NCBI GenBank assembly: GCA_018241665.1
Contig: JAFEDK010000001.1
Location: forward strand, 1 to 64,000
Direction of reading: 5' to 3'
Length of the DNA stretch: 64,000 nt
From: Pseudomonadota bacterium
Lineage (GTDB): Bacteria > Pseudomonadota > Gammaproteobacteria > Burkholderiales > Rhodocyclaceae
The notes beneath the pieces are model-generated. The model saw only the letters and a list, made by a program, of their open reading frames with translations, made no database searches and was not told the origin of the DNA. The position numbers and the translations under genes were made by a program. Shown here piece by piece: positions 45,736 to 52,966 of this stretch (within the stretch, counting starts at the first letter, position 1; each line of letters begins with the position of its first letter).

Positions 45736-45831
45736 GGTGCTGTGGCTGGTGCTGTGGCTGGTGCTGTGGCTGGTGCTGTGGCTGGTGCTGTGGCTGGTGC
45801 TGTGGCTGGTGCTGTGGCTGGTGCTGTGGCT
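45736..45831. repeat. Eight 12-bp tandem units running into element E5
   Basis: GGTGCTGTGGCT repeated eight times without interruption. A ninth unit (from 45832) begins GGTGCTGTGG and then continues as the left arm of element E5. The array therefore seems to have grown from the element's edge. Translation gives a CGWCCGW or HQPQHQP pattern, but no start or coding context supports a gene. Confidence 0.97.
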
Positions 45832-45837
45832 GGTGCT

Positions 45838-45904
45838 GTGGGGGCGAATTCATTCGCCCGCTGAGCTAATTCAGCCGACAGCGGGCGAATGAATTCGCCC
45901 CCAC
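45838..45904. repeat. Palindromic element E5 (inverted pair)
   Basis: Left palindrome 45838-45859, right inverted palindrome 45883-45904, 23-base spacer starting GCTGAGCTAATTCAGC, which itself has GCTG/CAGC ends. Tandem repeats flank it on both sides. Confidence 0.95.
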
Positions 45905-45921
45905 AGCTATCCCACAGCTAT
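45900..45921. repeat. Two 11-bp tandem units at the right edge of E5
   Basis: CCCACAGCTAT occurs twice, followed by a partial third copy (CCCACAGCT at about 45924). The first copy starts within the right arm of E5, again as a duplication of the element edge. Confidence 0.8.
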
Positions 45922-46003
45922 CCCCCACAGCTCTTCTCCCCCCACTGCGCCCCCCACACGGAACGACAGACCTTCTGGTGGCATCCCCCAGCGGCGGCGG
46001 GCG

Positions 46004-47239
46004 CTACTCGTAGCTGCGCAGATCCTCGATCAGCTTGCCATCGTTGGGCAAGCTGCCCGGCGTGCAGAAGTGCACTTCGCCGCGCAGCTTGGTGAGTTCG
46101 CGCAGCGAGGCAGCGATGGCCTCGGCGAGCCCGTCCGGCGTGCCCGCAACCTCGCAGTGCAGCGTCATGCGGTCGGTTTGCGCCGGGTTGTCCACCACCA
46201 GCCGCCCGCGGCCGAGCTCCGGGTGGCGCTTGAGTACCGCCGCCACCTGGCCCGGATGGACGAACATGCCCTTTACCTTGGTGGTCTGGTCGGCCCGCCC
46301 CAGCCAGCCCTTGATCCGCGCATTGGTACGGCCGCAGGGCGAGATGCCCGGCAGCAGCGCCGACAGGTCGCCGGTACCGAAGCGTATCAGCGGGTATTCC
46401 GGGCTGAAGCTGGTCACTACCACCTCCCCGACTTCCCCCGGCGCCACCGGGTCGCCGGTGCCCGGGCGCACGATCTCCACCAGCACGTCCTCGTCGAGCA
46501 CCAGCCCGTCCCGCGCCGGCGTTTCGTAGGCGATCAGGCCCAGGTCGGCGGTGGCATAGGCCTGGTAGGCCTGGATGCCGCGGGCCGCCAGCGCATCCCG
46601 CAGGCTGGGCGGAAAGGCCTCTCCGGACACGAAGGCCTTCTGCAGGCTCGTCACCGACACGCCCAGTTCGTCGGCCTTGTCGAGGATGATGCGCAGGAAG
46701 GACGGCGTACCGGCATAGCCCGCGGGGCGCAGATCGGCGATGGCCGCCACCTGCATCTCGGTCTGGCCGACGCCGGCGGGGAACACCGTGCAGCCCAGCG
46801 CGTGGGCGGCCGTCTCCATCATCGAACCGGCCGGCGTGAAGTGGTAGGAGAAAGTGTTGTGCACCAGGTCGCCGGGGCGGAAACCCGCCGCATAGAAGGC
46901 CCGCGCCAGGCGCCAGTAATCCTTGCGCGCGCCCTCCGGTTCATAGATCGGCCCCGGCGATGCGAACACTCTTGCGCAGTGCCTGCCCCAGTTCACCGTC
47001 GCCAGGCCGCCGAAGGGGCGGTCGCGGCGCTGCAGCGCGACCAGCTCAGACTTGCGGATCACCGGCAGTTTCGCCAGCGCCTCGCGGCTCGTCACCGCCG
47101 TCGGATCCACATCCCGCAACAGCTCGCCGAAGGCCGGCGCATGGGCACGGGCATGGGCAAGCTGGGCTGGCAGCGCGGCCAGCAGTTCCCGCTCCCGTTC
47201 GGCAGGAGGGCGGATTTCACGGGTGTCGTGGTAATTCAT
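46004..47239 (-). CDS. PaaK-like AMP-dependent CoA ligase
   Basis: 411 residues from an ATG with GGAG 5 bases before. It follows the phenylacetate-CoA ligase fold: YAGTPSFLRIILDKAD, FVSGEAFPPSLRDAL, YATADLGLIAYE (YxxxE/D-like adenylate motif), IRFGTGDLSALLPG and a C-terminal GMFVHPGQV segment. The N-terminal P-loop differs from PaaK (FASPGPIYEP). It is the last gene of the liv operon, separated from livF by element E6. The aromatic or branched acid used is not known. Confidence 0.82.
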   Translation of the reverse strand: MNYHDTREIRPPAERERELLAALPAQLAHARAHAPAFGELLRDVDPTAVTSREALAKLPVIRKSELVALQRRDRPFGGLATVNWGRHCARVFASPGPIYEPEGARKDYWRLARAFYAAGFRPGDLVHNTFSYHFTPAGSMMETAAHALGCTVFPAGVGQTEMQVAAIADLRPAGYAGTPSFLRIILDKADELGVSVTSLQKAFVSGEAFPPSLRDALAARGIQAYQAYATADLGLIAYETPARDGLVLDEDVLVEIVRPGTGDPVAPGEVGEVVVTSFSPEYPLIRFGTGDLSALLPGISPCGRTNARIKGWLGRADQTTKVKGMFVHPGQVAAVLKRHPELGRGRLVVDNPAQTDRMTLHCEVAGTPDGLAEAIAASLRELTKLRGEVHFCTPGSLPNDGKLIEDLRSYE

Positions 47240-47326
47240 CGTGGCTCCATGCATGTTTGCGTTCAGCGGCGCGCAGGCTGCGCGGGATCAGGATTTTGTC
47301 ATATCAACACCCCAAGGACATACCAC

Positions 47327-47392
47327 GTGGGGGCGAATTCATTTGCCCATGGCGACGAACCGGAGTCCGAGGGCGAATGAATTCGCCCCCAC
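47327..47392. repeat. Palindromic element E6 (inverted pair)
   Basis: Left palindrome 47327-47348 has one change (ATTTGCCC instead of ATTCGCCC). The right palindrome 47371-47392 is perfect, and the spacer is 22 bases. It lies between livF and the PaaK-like gene. Confidence 0.93.
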
Positions 47393-47442
47393 AGAGCCCC
47401 CCCACAGAGCCCCCCCACAGAGCCCCCCCACAGAGCCCCCCC
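47391..47442. repeat. Four 13-bp tandem units growing from E6
   Basis: ACAGAGCCCCCCC repeated four times, then a partial fifth (ACAGCGAG). The first unit begins in the last two bases of E6's right arm (CCCCCACAG edge). Confidence 0.95.
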
Positions 47443-47526
47443 ACAGCGAGCCTTTTAACAAAGGCACTACCCACAGCAGCACGCCCCCATCCACAGGCGC
47501 AGTGCCCCTTCGGAAACGTCCGGTCC

Positions 47527-48327
47527 TCACGACAGCCAGCGCTTGCGCCGGCGGTAGTGCTTCACGTCGCGGAAGCTCTTGCGGCCCTCGGCGGACAGGC
47601 CCAGGTAGAACTCCTTCACGTCCTCGTTGTTGCGCAGTTCGTCCGCCGCGCCCTCCATCACGACGCGGCCGTTCTCCAGGATGTAGCCGAAGTCGGCATA
47701 GCGCAGCGCCACCATGGTGTTCTGCTCGGCGAGCAGGAAGCTGACCTTCTCCTTGCCGTTGAGGTCCTTCACGATCTCGAAGATCTCCTCGACGATCTGC
47801 GGCGCGAGGCCCATCGACGGTTCGTCGAGGAGGATCATCTCCGGCCGGGCCATCAGCGCGCGGCCAATGGCGCACATCTGCTGCTCGCCGCCGGACGTGT
47901 AACCGGCCTGGGAGCTGCGCCGGGTCTTGAGGCGCGGAAAGTAGCTGTATACCCGCTCCAGGCTGTCGCGCAGCTCGGCACGGGACTGGCGGCGCGTGTA
48001 GGCGCCGGTGAGCAGGTTCTCCTCGATGGACAGGTGGCCGAAGCAGTGGCGCCCCTCCATCACCTGGATCACCCCGCTCTTCACCAGCTCGGCCGGCGTC
48101 ATGCCGTCGATGCGCCGCCCCTTGAACTCGATCGAGCCCTTGGTCACGTCGCCCCGCTCGGCGCGCAGCAGGTTGGAGATGGACTTCAGCGTGGTGCTCT
48201 TGCCGGCGCCGTTGGCCCCCAGCAGCGCGACGATGCGGCCCTCGGGCACCTCCAGCGAGACGCCCTTGAGCACCAGGATCACGTGGTCGTAGATGACTTC
48301 GATGTTGTTGAGGCTGAGGTAGGACAT
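47527..48327 (-). CDS. livF: Branched-chain amino acid/amide-type ABC transporter ATPase (LivF)
   Basis: 266 residues. Walker A GANGAGKST, signature TSGGEQQMCAIGRAL, Walker B MILLDEPSMGLAP and the switch His in LAEQNTMVA. It is slightly longer than typical LivF at the C-terminus. It is one of two ATPases (with LivG) driving the LivHM permease. No convincing ribosome binding site is seen; element E7 begins 29 bases upstream. Confidence 0.9.
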   Translation of the reverse strand: MSYLSLNNIEVIYDHVILVLKGVSLEVPEGRIVALLGANGAGKSTTLKSISNLLRAERGDVTKGSIEFKGRRIDGMTPAELVKSGVIQVMEGRHCFGHLSIEENLLTGAYTRRQSRAELRDSLERVYSYFPRLKTRRSSQAGYTSGGEQQMCAIGRALMARPEMILLDEPSMGLAPQIVEEIFEIVKDLNGKEKVSFLLAEQNTMVALRYADFGYILENGRVVMEGAADELRNNEDVKEFYLGLSAEGRKSFRDVKHYRRRKRWLS

Positions 48328-48355
48328 GCTGGCTAGATCCCGAACGCTTCTTCAA

Positions 48356-48422
48356 GTAGGGGCGAATTCATTCGCCCGCGGACTTCGCTCAACCAACGGA
48401 GGGCGAATGAATTCGCCCCCAC
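48356..48422. repeat. Palindromic element E7 (inverted pair)
   Basis: Left arm 48356-48377 (outer edge GTAGG, one change), right arm 48401-48422, spacer of 23 bases GCGGACTTCGCTCAACC... similar to that of E8. It lies between the binding-protein gene and livF. Confidence 0.94.
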
Positions 48423-48454
48423 GGAGTGGCGCCTAACGGCGCGGGACACCAGCC

Positions 48455-49780
48455 TCAGCCTTCCTTGCTGCAGTCCCGCGGCTTGATGCCCTTCTCCTTC
48501 GCATAGGCGGCTGCCGACTCCTCGATCATGCCGCGCACCAGCGGGCGGTCGGACTCGACCCAGTCGGAGATCACCTTCCACTGGCTGCCGTCCCATTGCT
48601 GGAACTTCACCACGCCCGGCCCTTCATGGTCGGCGCAGCTGATCTTCAGCGACGGCAGAAAACCGGTGGCACCGAGGGCCTTCAGGCGGGCATCGTCGAG
48701 GTTGAGGTTCTCGAAGCCCCAGCGCACCTGCTCGCCGGTCAGCGCCTTGCCCTTGCCGAACTTCTCCTGGGCCTTGCGGATCGCCTCGACGGTGATCAGC
48801 CCATGCACCACGCCGCGGTTGTAATACACCGAGCCGATGCGGGCCTTGTCCTCCATGTTGCCCTTGCCCTTGCCGTAGACGAACTTCTTGATGTCGGCGA
48901 CCACCGGATAGTTGGCGCCGGCCACGTTGAAACCGGCGGCGATGAAACCCTTGGCGGCCGGCCCCGCCGGGATGGTGTCCTCCTCGGCACCGGACCACCA
49001 TACGCCGATCATCTTCTCGCGCGGATAGCCAACCTTGGCGGCCGCCTTGAGGGCCGTCGGGTTCATCACCCCCCAGCCCCACAGGATCACGTAGTCGGGC
49101 TTGAGCTGGCGCAGCTGCAGCCACTGGGACTGCTGCTCGTTGCCCGGGTGGGCGACCGCGATCTTGCTCAGCTCGAAGCCGTGCTTGGCGGCCAGCCTGT
49201 CGAGGACCGCGTGGGACTCCTTGCCATAGGCGGAGTCATGGTAGAGCAGGCCGATCTTCCTGCCCTTCAGCTTGTCCATGCCCCCTTCCTTCGTGCCGAT
49301 GAAGTTCACGATGGCGGAGGCCTGCGACCAGTAGGTGGTGATCAGCGGGAAGACCCACGGAAAGACCCGCCCGTCGGCGGCGTCGGTGCGCCCGTAGCCG
49401 ATCGTCACCACCGGGATCTTGTCCTGGGCGGCCTTGTCGAGCACCGAATAGGTGATGCCGGTGGATACCGGCTGGAACACCGTGTTGCCGGTGCTGCCCT
49501 TCTTCTTCAGGCGCTCGTAGCACTCCACGCCGCGGGCATTGTTGTACTCGGTCTCGCACTCTTCCCAAGTCAGCCGCACGCCGTTGATGCCGCCGTCGCG
49601 CTCGTTGATCAACTGCATGTAGTCGATCCAGCCACCAAAGACCCCCGAGCCGCCGGACGCATAAGGGCCAACCCGGTAGCTCGGCAGGCCGATGAACTGC
49701 TCCTCGGCGGCTCCCGCCACGGAGGAGGCCAGCAGGCCGGCAAGGGCCGCCCCCAGCAGGACGGTGCGCTTCAGTTTCAT
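48455..49780 (-). CDS. ABC transporter substrate-binding protein (LivK-like)
   Basis: 441 residues. A signal peptide (LLGAALAGLLASSVAGA) precedes a type I periplasmic binding fold: FGGWIDYMQLINERDGGINGVRLTWEECE, TVFQPVSTGITYSVLDKA, KIGLLYHDSAYGKE. It belongs to the Liv/Urt/amide group that often binds aromatic or amide compounds instead of leucine. AGGAG precedes the start. It is expressed within the acyl-CoA ligase/liv operon. Confidence 0.88.
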   Translation of the reverse strand: MKLKRTVLLGAALAGLLASSVAGAAEEQFIGLPSYRVGPYASGGSGVFGGWIDYMQLINERDGGINGVRLTWEECETEYNNARGVECYERLKKKGSTGNTVFQPVSTGITYSVLDKAAQDKIPVVTIGYGRTDAADGRVFPWVFPLITTYWSQASAIVNFIGTKEGGMDKLKGRKIGLLYHDSAYGKESHAVLDRLAAKHGFELSKIAVAHPGNEQQSQWLQLRQLKPDYVILWGWGVMNPTALKAAAKVGYPREKMIGVWWSGAEEDTIPAGPAAKGFIAAGFNVAGANYPVVADIKKFVYGKGKGNMEDKARIGSVYYNRGVVHGLITVEAIRKAQEKFGKGKALTGEQVRWGFENLNLDDARLKALGATGFLPSLKISCADHEGPGVVKFQQWDGSQWKVISDWVESDRPLVRGMIEESAAAYAKEKGIKPRDCSKEG

Positions 49781-49817
49781 GTGTGTCTCCTCTTATGGGT
49801 ATAGGTGCAACGCCCGC

Positions 49818-50885
49818 TCAGTGCGGGAAGGGCCACAGGCGCAGTTTTTCCTTGGCGATCTGCCACAGCCGCGCCAGGCCGTGGGGCTCGACGATCAGGA
49901 AGAAGATGATCAGCCCGCCGAAGATGATGAGTTGCAGGTTGGACGCGAAGCCCGCCCCCAGCGCATCGCCGAACAGCGCCGGCACCAGATTGTCGAGCAG
50001 GATCGGCAGCAGCACGATGAAGGCCGCCCCCAGGAAGGCGCCCATGATCGAACCGACGCCGCCGATGATGATCATGAACAGGATCTTGAAGGACAAGTCG
50101 AGGTTGAAGCCCTCCGGCTCGACGGTGCCGATGTAGGTGTAGGCATACAGCGCGCCGGCCACGCCGCAGTAGAAGGAACTCACCGCGAAGGCCAGCAGCT
50201 TGGTGCGCATCAGGCGGAAGCCGATCACCTGAGCCGCCACATCCATGTCGCGCACCGCCATCCAGGCCCGCCCGGTGGCCGAGCGCACCAGATTCTTGGC
50301 GGCCAGCGCCAGCACCGCGACGACAGCGAAGGTCAGCACGTATTTGGCCTCCGGCGAGGCGAAGCGGTAGCCGAGGATGCTCACCTCCTGGGCCGTCACC
50401 ACCCCCGACGAGGAATGGTTGGAGAACCACGGAAACTTGACCAGCACCCACACGATGAAGAACTGGGCCGCCAGCGTCGCCACCGCCAGGTAGAAACCCT
50501 TGATGCGCAGGCTCGGCAGGCCGAACAGCACGCCCACCAGCGCCGCTGCCAGACCGGCCAGCGCCAGCGCCAGCAGGAAGGGCATGCCGTCCACGCGCAG
50601 GATGAAGTTGTAGGCGGCAAAGGCCCCCACCGCCATGAAGGCCGCCGAGCCGAGGGACAACTGGCCCGCGTAGCCAGTCAGGATGTTGAGGCCGATGGCG
50701 GCCAGCGAGAAGATCAGCACCGGCGTGAGGATCGCCTTCAGCCAGTACTCGTTGGCCAGCAGCGGCACCGCCACGCCGAACACCAGCACCAGCAGCGCGA
50801 AGCCGACGCGGTCCTGACGGATCGGGAAGATCCGCCCATCCTCGGCATAACTGGTCCGGAACTGGCCCGCCTCGCGGTAAAGCAT
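49818..50885 (-). CDS. livM: ABC transporter permease (LivM-like)
   Basis: 355 residues with about nine TM segments, LivM-type: IGLNILTGYAGQLSLGSAAFMAVGA near the N-terminus and MAVRDMDVAAQVIGFRLMRTKLLAFAVSSFYCGVAGALY in two blocks near the coupling helix. The start at 50885 is supported by GGGGAGG upstream. It pairs with LivH to form the membrane pore. Confidence 0.9.
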   Translation of the reverse strand: MLYREAGQFRTSYAEDGRIFPIRQDRVGFALLVLVFGVAVPLLANEYWLKAILTPVLIFSLAAIGLNILTGYAGQLSLGSAAFMAVGAFAAYNFILRVDGMPFLLALALAGLAAALVGVLFGLPSLRIKGFYLAVATLAAQFFIVWVLVKFPWFSNHSSSGVVTAQEVSILGYRFASPEAKYVLTFAVVAVLALAAKNLVRSATGRAWMAVRDMDVAAQVIGFRLMRTKLLAFAVSSFYCGVAGALYAYTYIGTVEPEGFNLDLSFKILFMIIIGGVGSIMGAFLGAAFIVLLPILLDNLVPALFGDALGAGFASNLQLIIFGGLIIFFLIVEPHGLARLWQIAKEKLRLWPFPH

Positions 50886-50908
50886 TCCACGCCCTCCCCT
50901 CTCTCCTA

Positions 50909-50975
50909 GTGGGGGCGAATTCATTCGCCCAAGGACTTCGTTCAACCGACTGCGGGCGAATGAATTCGCCCCCAC
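50909..50975. repeat. Palindromic element E8 (inverted pair)
   Basis: Left arm 50909-50930, right arm 50954-50975, spacer AAGGACTTCGTTCAACC... of 23 bases. It fills the gap between livH and livM, ending 5 bases from the livH stop codon. Confidence 0.95.
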
Positions 50976-50980
50976 AGTCA

Positions 50981-51907
50981 TTACACCCGGTCGATATGCC
51001 GCTCGCCGAACAGGCCTTCCGGCCGCACCAGCAGGAAGGCCAGCGCCAGCATGTACGGAAACCAGCCCTCGATGCCGCCGCCGACCAGCGGTCCCACATA
51101 GACCTCGGCCAATTTCTCGGACGCACCGATGATCAGCCCGCCGACGATGGCCCCGGGCACCGACGTGAAGCCGCCGAGGATCAGCACCGGCAGCGCCTTC
51201 AGCGCGGTGAAGGTGAGCGCGAACTGCACGCCGTTGCGGGCGCCCCAGATCATCCCGGCGACCAGCGCCACGAAGCCGGCCACTGCCCACACCACGCGCC
51301 AGATCGTCTGCAGCGGAATGCCTATGGACAGGGCTGCCTGATGGTCGTCGGCCACCGCCCGCAGTGCCCGGCCGACCTTGGTGTACTGGAACAGCAACGC
51401 CAACAGGGCCACCAGCGAGGCGGCCACGCCGGCCGCGAAGAGGTCGAACTTCGACACGCCGATCCCGTAGTCGTCCATCAGCCAGGCGATCGGCTCATCC
51501 ATGATGCCCAGTTCAAGCCCGCGCACATTGGCCCCCCAGGTCATCTGGGCCAGCCCTTCCACCACATAGGTGAGCCCGATGGTGGCCATGAACAGCGTGA
51601 TCGGCGGCTGATTGACCAGCGGGCGCAGCACGATGCGCTCGGTGGCGATGCCGAGCACCACCATCGTTGCAAAGGCCAGCAGGAAGGACAGCCAGAACAC
51701 CGCCGCGCTGCCGGCCTCCATGCCGAAACGGGCCGGCAGCACCTCCTGGAAGCCGACGAAGCTCAGCGCGGCGAAGAACACCATCGCCCCCTGCGCGAAG
51801 TTGAACACCCCCGACGCCTTGTAGATCAGCACGAAGCCGAGGGCCACCAGCGCATACATCACACCGGACAACAGGCCGCCGATCAGGACTTCGATGAAAA
51901 ACTGCAT
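50981..51907 (-). CDS. livH: ABC transporter permease (LivH-like)
   Basis: 308 residues with about eight TM segments: MQFFIEVLIGGLLSGVMYAL start, LIYKASGVFNFAQGAM (family signature) and VADDHQAALSIGIPLQ in the coupling loop. The start at 51907 is the first in-frame ATG before the conserved N-terminus; the longer frame runs into a tandem repeat region and is not used. Confidence 0.92.
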   Translation of the reverse strand: MQFFIEVLIGGLLSGVMYALVALGFVLIYKASGVFNFAQGAMVFFAALSFVGFQEVLPARFGMEAGSAAVFWLSFLLAFATMVVLGIATERIVLRPLVNQPPITLFMATIGLTYVVEGLAQMTWGANVRGLELGIMDEPIAWLMDDYGIGVSKFDLFAAGVAASLVALLALLFQYTKVGRALRAVADDHQAALSIGIPLQTIWRVVWAVAGFVALVAGMIWGARNGVQFALTFTALKALPVLILGGFTSVPGAIVGGLIIGASEKLAEVYVGPLVGGGIEGWFPYMLALAFLLVRPEGLFGERHIDRV

Positions 51908-51957
51908 GCTCGTGTCTCTCGCTCCTGTTCCATTAGCACGGCTACCCGACGACGGCA

Positions 51958-52029
51958 CCCTGTGGGGTTCCCTGTGGGGTTCCCTGTGGGGTTCCCTGTG
52001 GGGTTCCCTGTGGGGTTCCCTGTGGGGTT
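51958..52029. repeat. Six 12-bp tandem units running into element E9
   Basis: CCCTGTGGGGTT six times without change. A seventh unit starts CCCTGTGGGG and continues as the left arm of E9. The right flank of E9 (52100-52155) has degenerate CCACAG/CCCCC repeats. Confidence 0.97.
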
Positions 52030-52033
52030 CCCT

Positions 52034-52099
52034 GTGGGGGCGAATTCATTCGCCCATCGCGCGTCGATCACGTCCGCGGGCGAATGAATTCGCCCCCAC
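52034..52099. repeat. Palindromic element E9 (inverted pair)
   Basis: Left arm 52034-52055, right arm 52078-52099, 22-base spacer starting ATCGCGCGTCGATCACG. It lies between livG and livH. Confidence 0.95.
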
Positions 52100-52167
52100 A
52101 GTTGAGAGCCCCTCCACAGCAGCCCCCCACAACAGAGCCCCCCCCCACGGCCCGGGGCCAAGCGTGC

Positions 52168-52950
52168 TCAATGGGCTGTGCCCAGATACGCCGCAATCAC
52201 TTCCGGATTACCTTTCACTTCATCCGGCAGGCCGTCGCCGATCTTGCGGCCGTAGTCGAGGACGACCACCCGGTCGGAGATGTCCATCACCACGCCCATG
52301 TCGTGCTCGATCAGCACGATGGTGGTGCCGTAGTGGTCGTTCACGTCGAGGATGAAGCGGCACATGTCCTGTTTTTCCTCCACGTTCATGCCGGCCATCG
52401 GCTCGTCCAGCAGCAGGATGTGCGGCTCGGCGGCCAGTGCGCGGGCCAGCTCGACGCGCTTCTGCAGGCCATACGGAAGGCGGCCGACCGGCGTCTTGCG
52501 GATAGACTGGATCTCCAGGAACTCGATGATCTCCTCGACCTTCAGGCGGTGGGCGCTCTCCTCCCGCTGGGCGGCACCCCAGTAGAAGGCGTGCTGCAGG
52601 AAGTTGCAGCGCATCTTCAGGGCCCGCCCGGTCATGATGTTGTCGAGCACGGTCATGCCCTTGAACAGCGCGATGTTCTGGAAGGTGCGGGCGATGCCCT
52701 GCTCCGCCGCGTGGTGAGGCTCCATCCGGCGGCGCAGCTGGCCGCGGAAATGGATCTGCCCCTCCTGCGGGTGATACACGCCGTTGATCACGTTGAGCAT
52801 GGAGCTCTTGCCGGCGCCGTTGGGGCCGATGATCGAGCGGATCTCGTGCTCGCGCACGTCGAAGCTGATGTCGGTGAGCGCCTTCACGCCGCCGAAACGC
52901 AGGGAAATGTTGCGCAGATCGACGATCACGTCGCCGCTTTGCCGGACCAT
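52168..52950 (-). CDS. livG: Branched-chain-type ABC transporter ATPase (LivG)
   Basis: 260 residues. Walker A GPNGAGKSS, signature LPYGLQKRVELARAL (common LivG variant), Walker B ILLLDEPMAGMN and switch His in LIEHDMGVV. GGAGGAG precedes the start. It lies 16 bases after the acyl-CoA synthetase gene and forms an ATPase pair with LivF. Confidence 0.93.
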   Translation of the reverse strand: MVRQSGDVIVDLRNISLRFGGVKALTDISFDVREHEIRSIIGPNGAGKSSMLNVINGVYHPQEGQIHFRGQLRRRMEPHHAAEQGIARTFQNIALFKGMTVLDNIMTGRALKMRCNFLQHAFYWGAAQREESAHRLKVEEIIEFLEIQSIRKTPVGRLPYGLQKRVELARALAAEPHILLLDEPMAGMNVEEKQDMCRFILDVNDHYGTTIVLIEHDMGVVMDISDRVVVLDYGRKIGDGLPDEVKGNPEVIAAYLGTAH

Positions 52951-52966
52951 GGGCGTCTCCTCCGGC

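Noticed and set aside
45736..45831. CRISPR-like array or a repeat-protein gene
   Set aside because: The 12-base units are contiguous with no spacers and no cas genes, so it is not CRISPR. Frames through it give simple Cys-Gly-Trp or His-Gln-Pro repeats, but they have no supported start, no binding site and no conserved flanks.
31343..52099. Insertion sequence or integron ends
   Set aside because: The inverted arms resemble terminal repeats, but only 22-23 bases lie between them, no transposase or integrase is encoded, and no consistent target duplication is visible.
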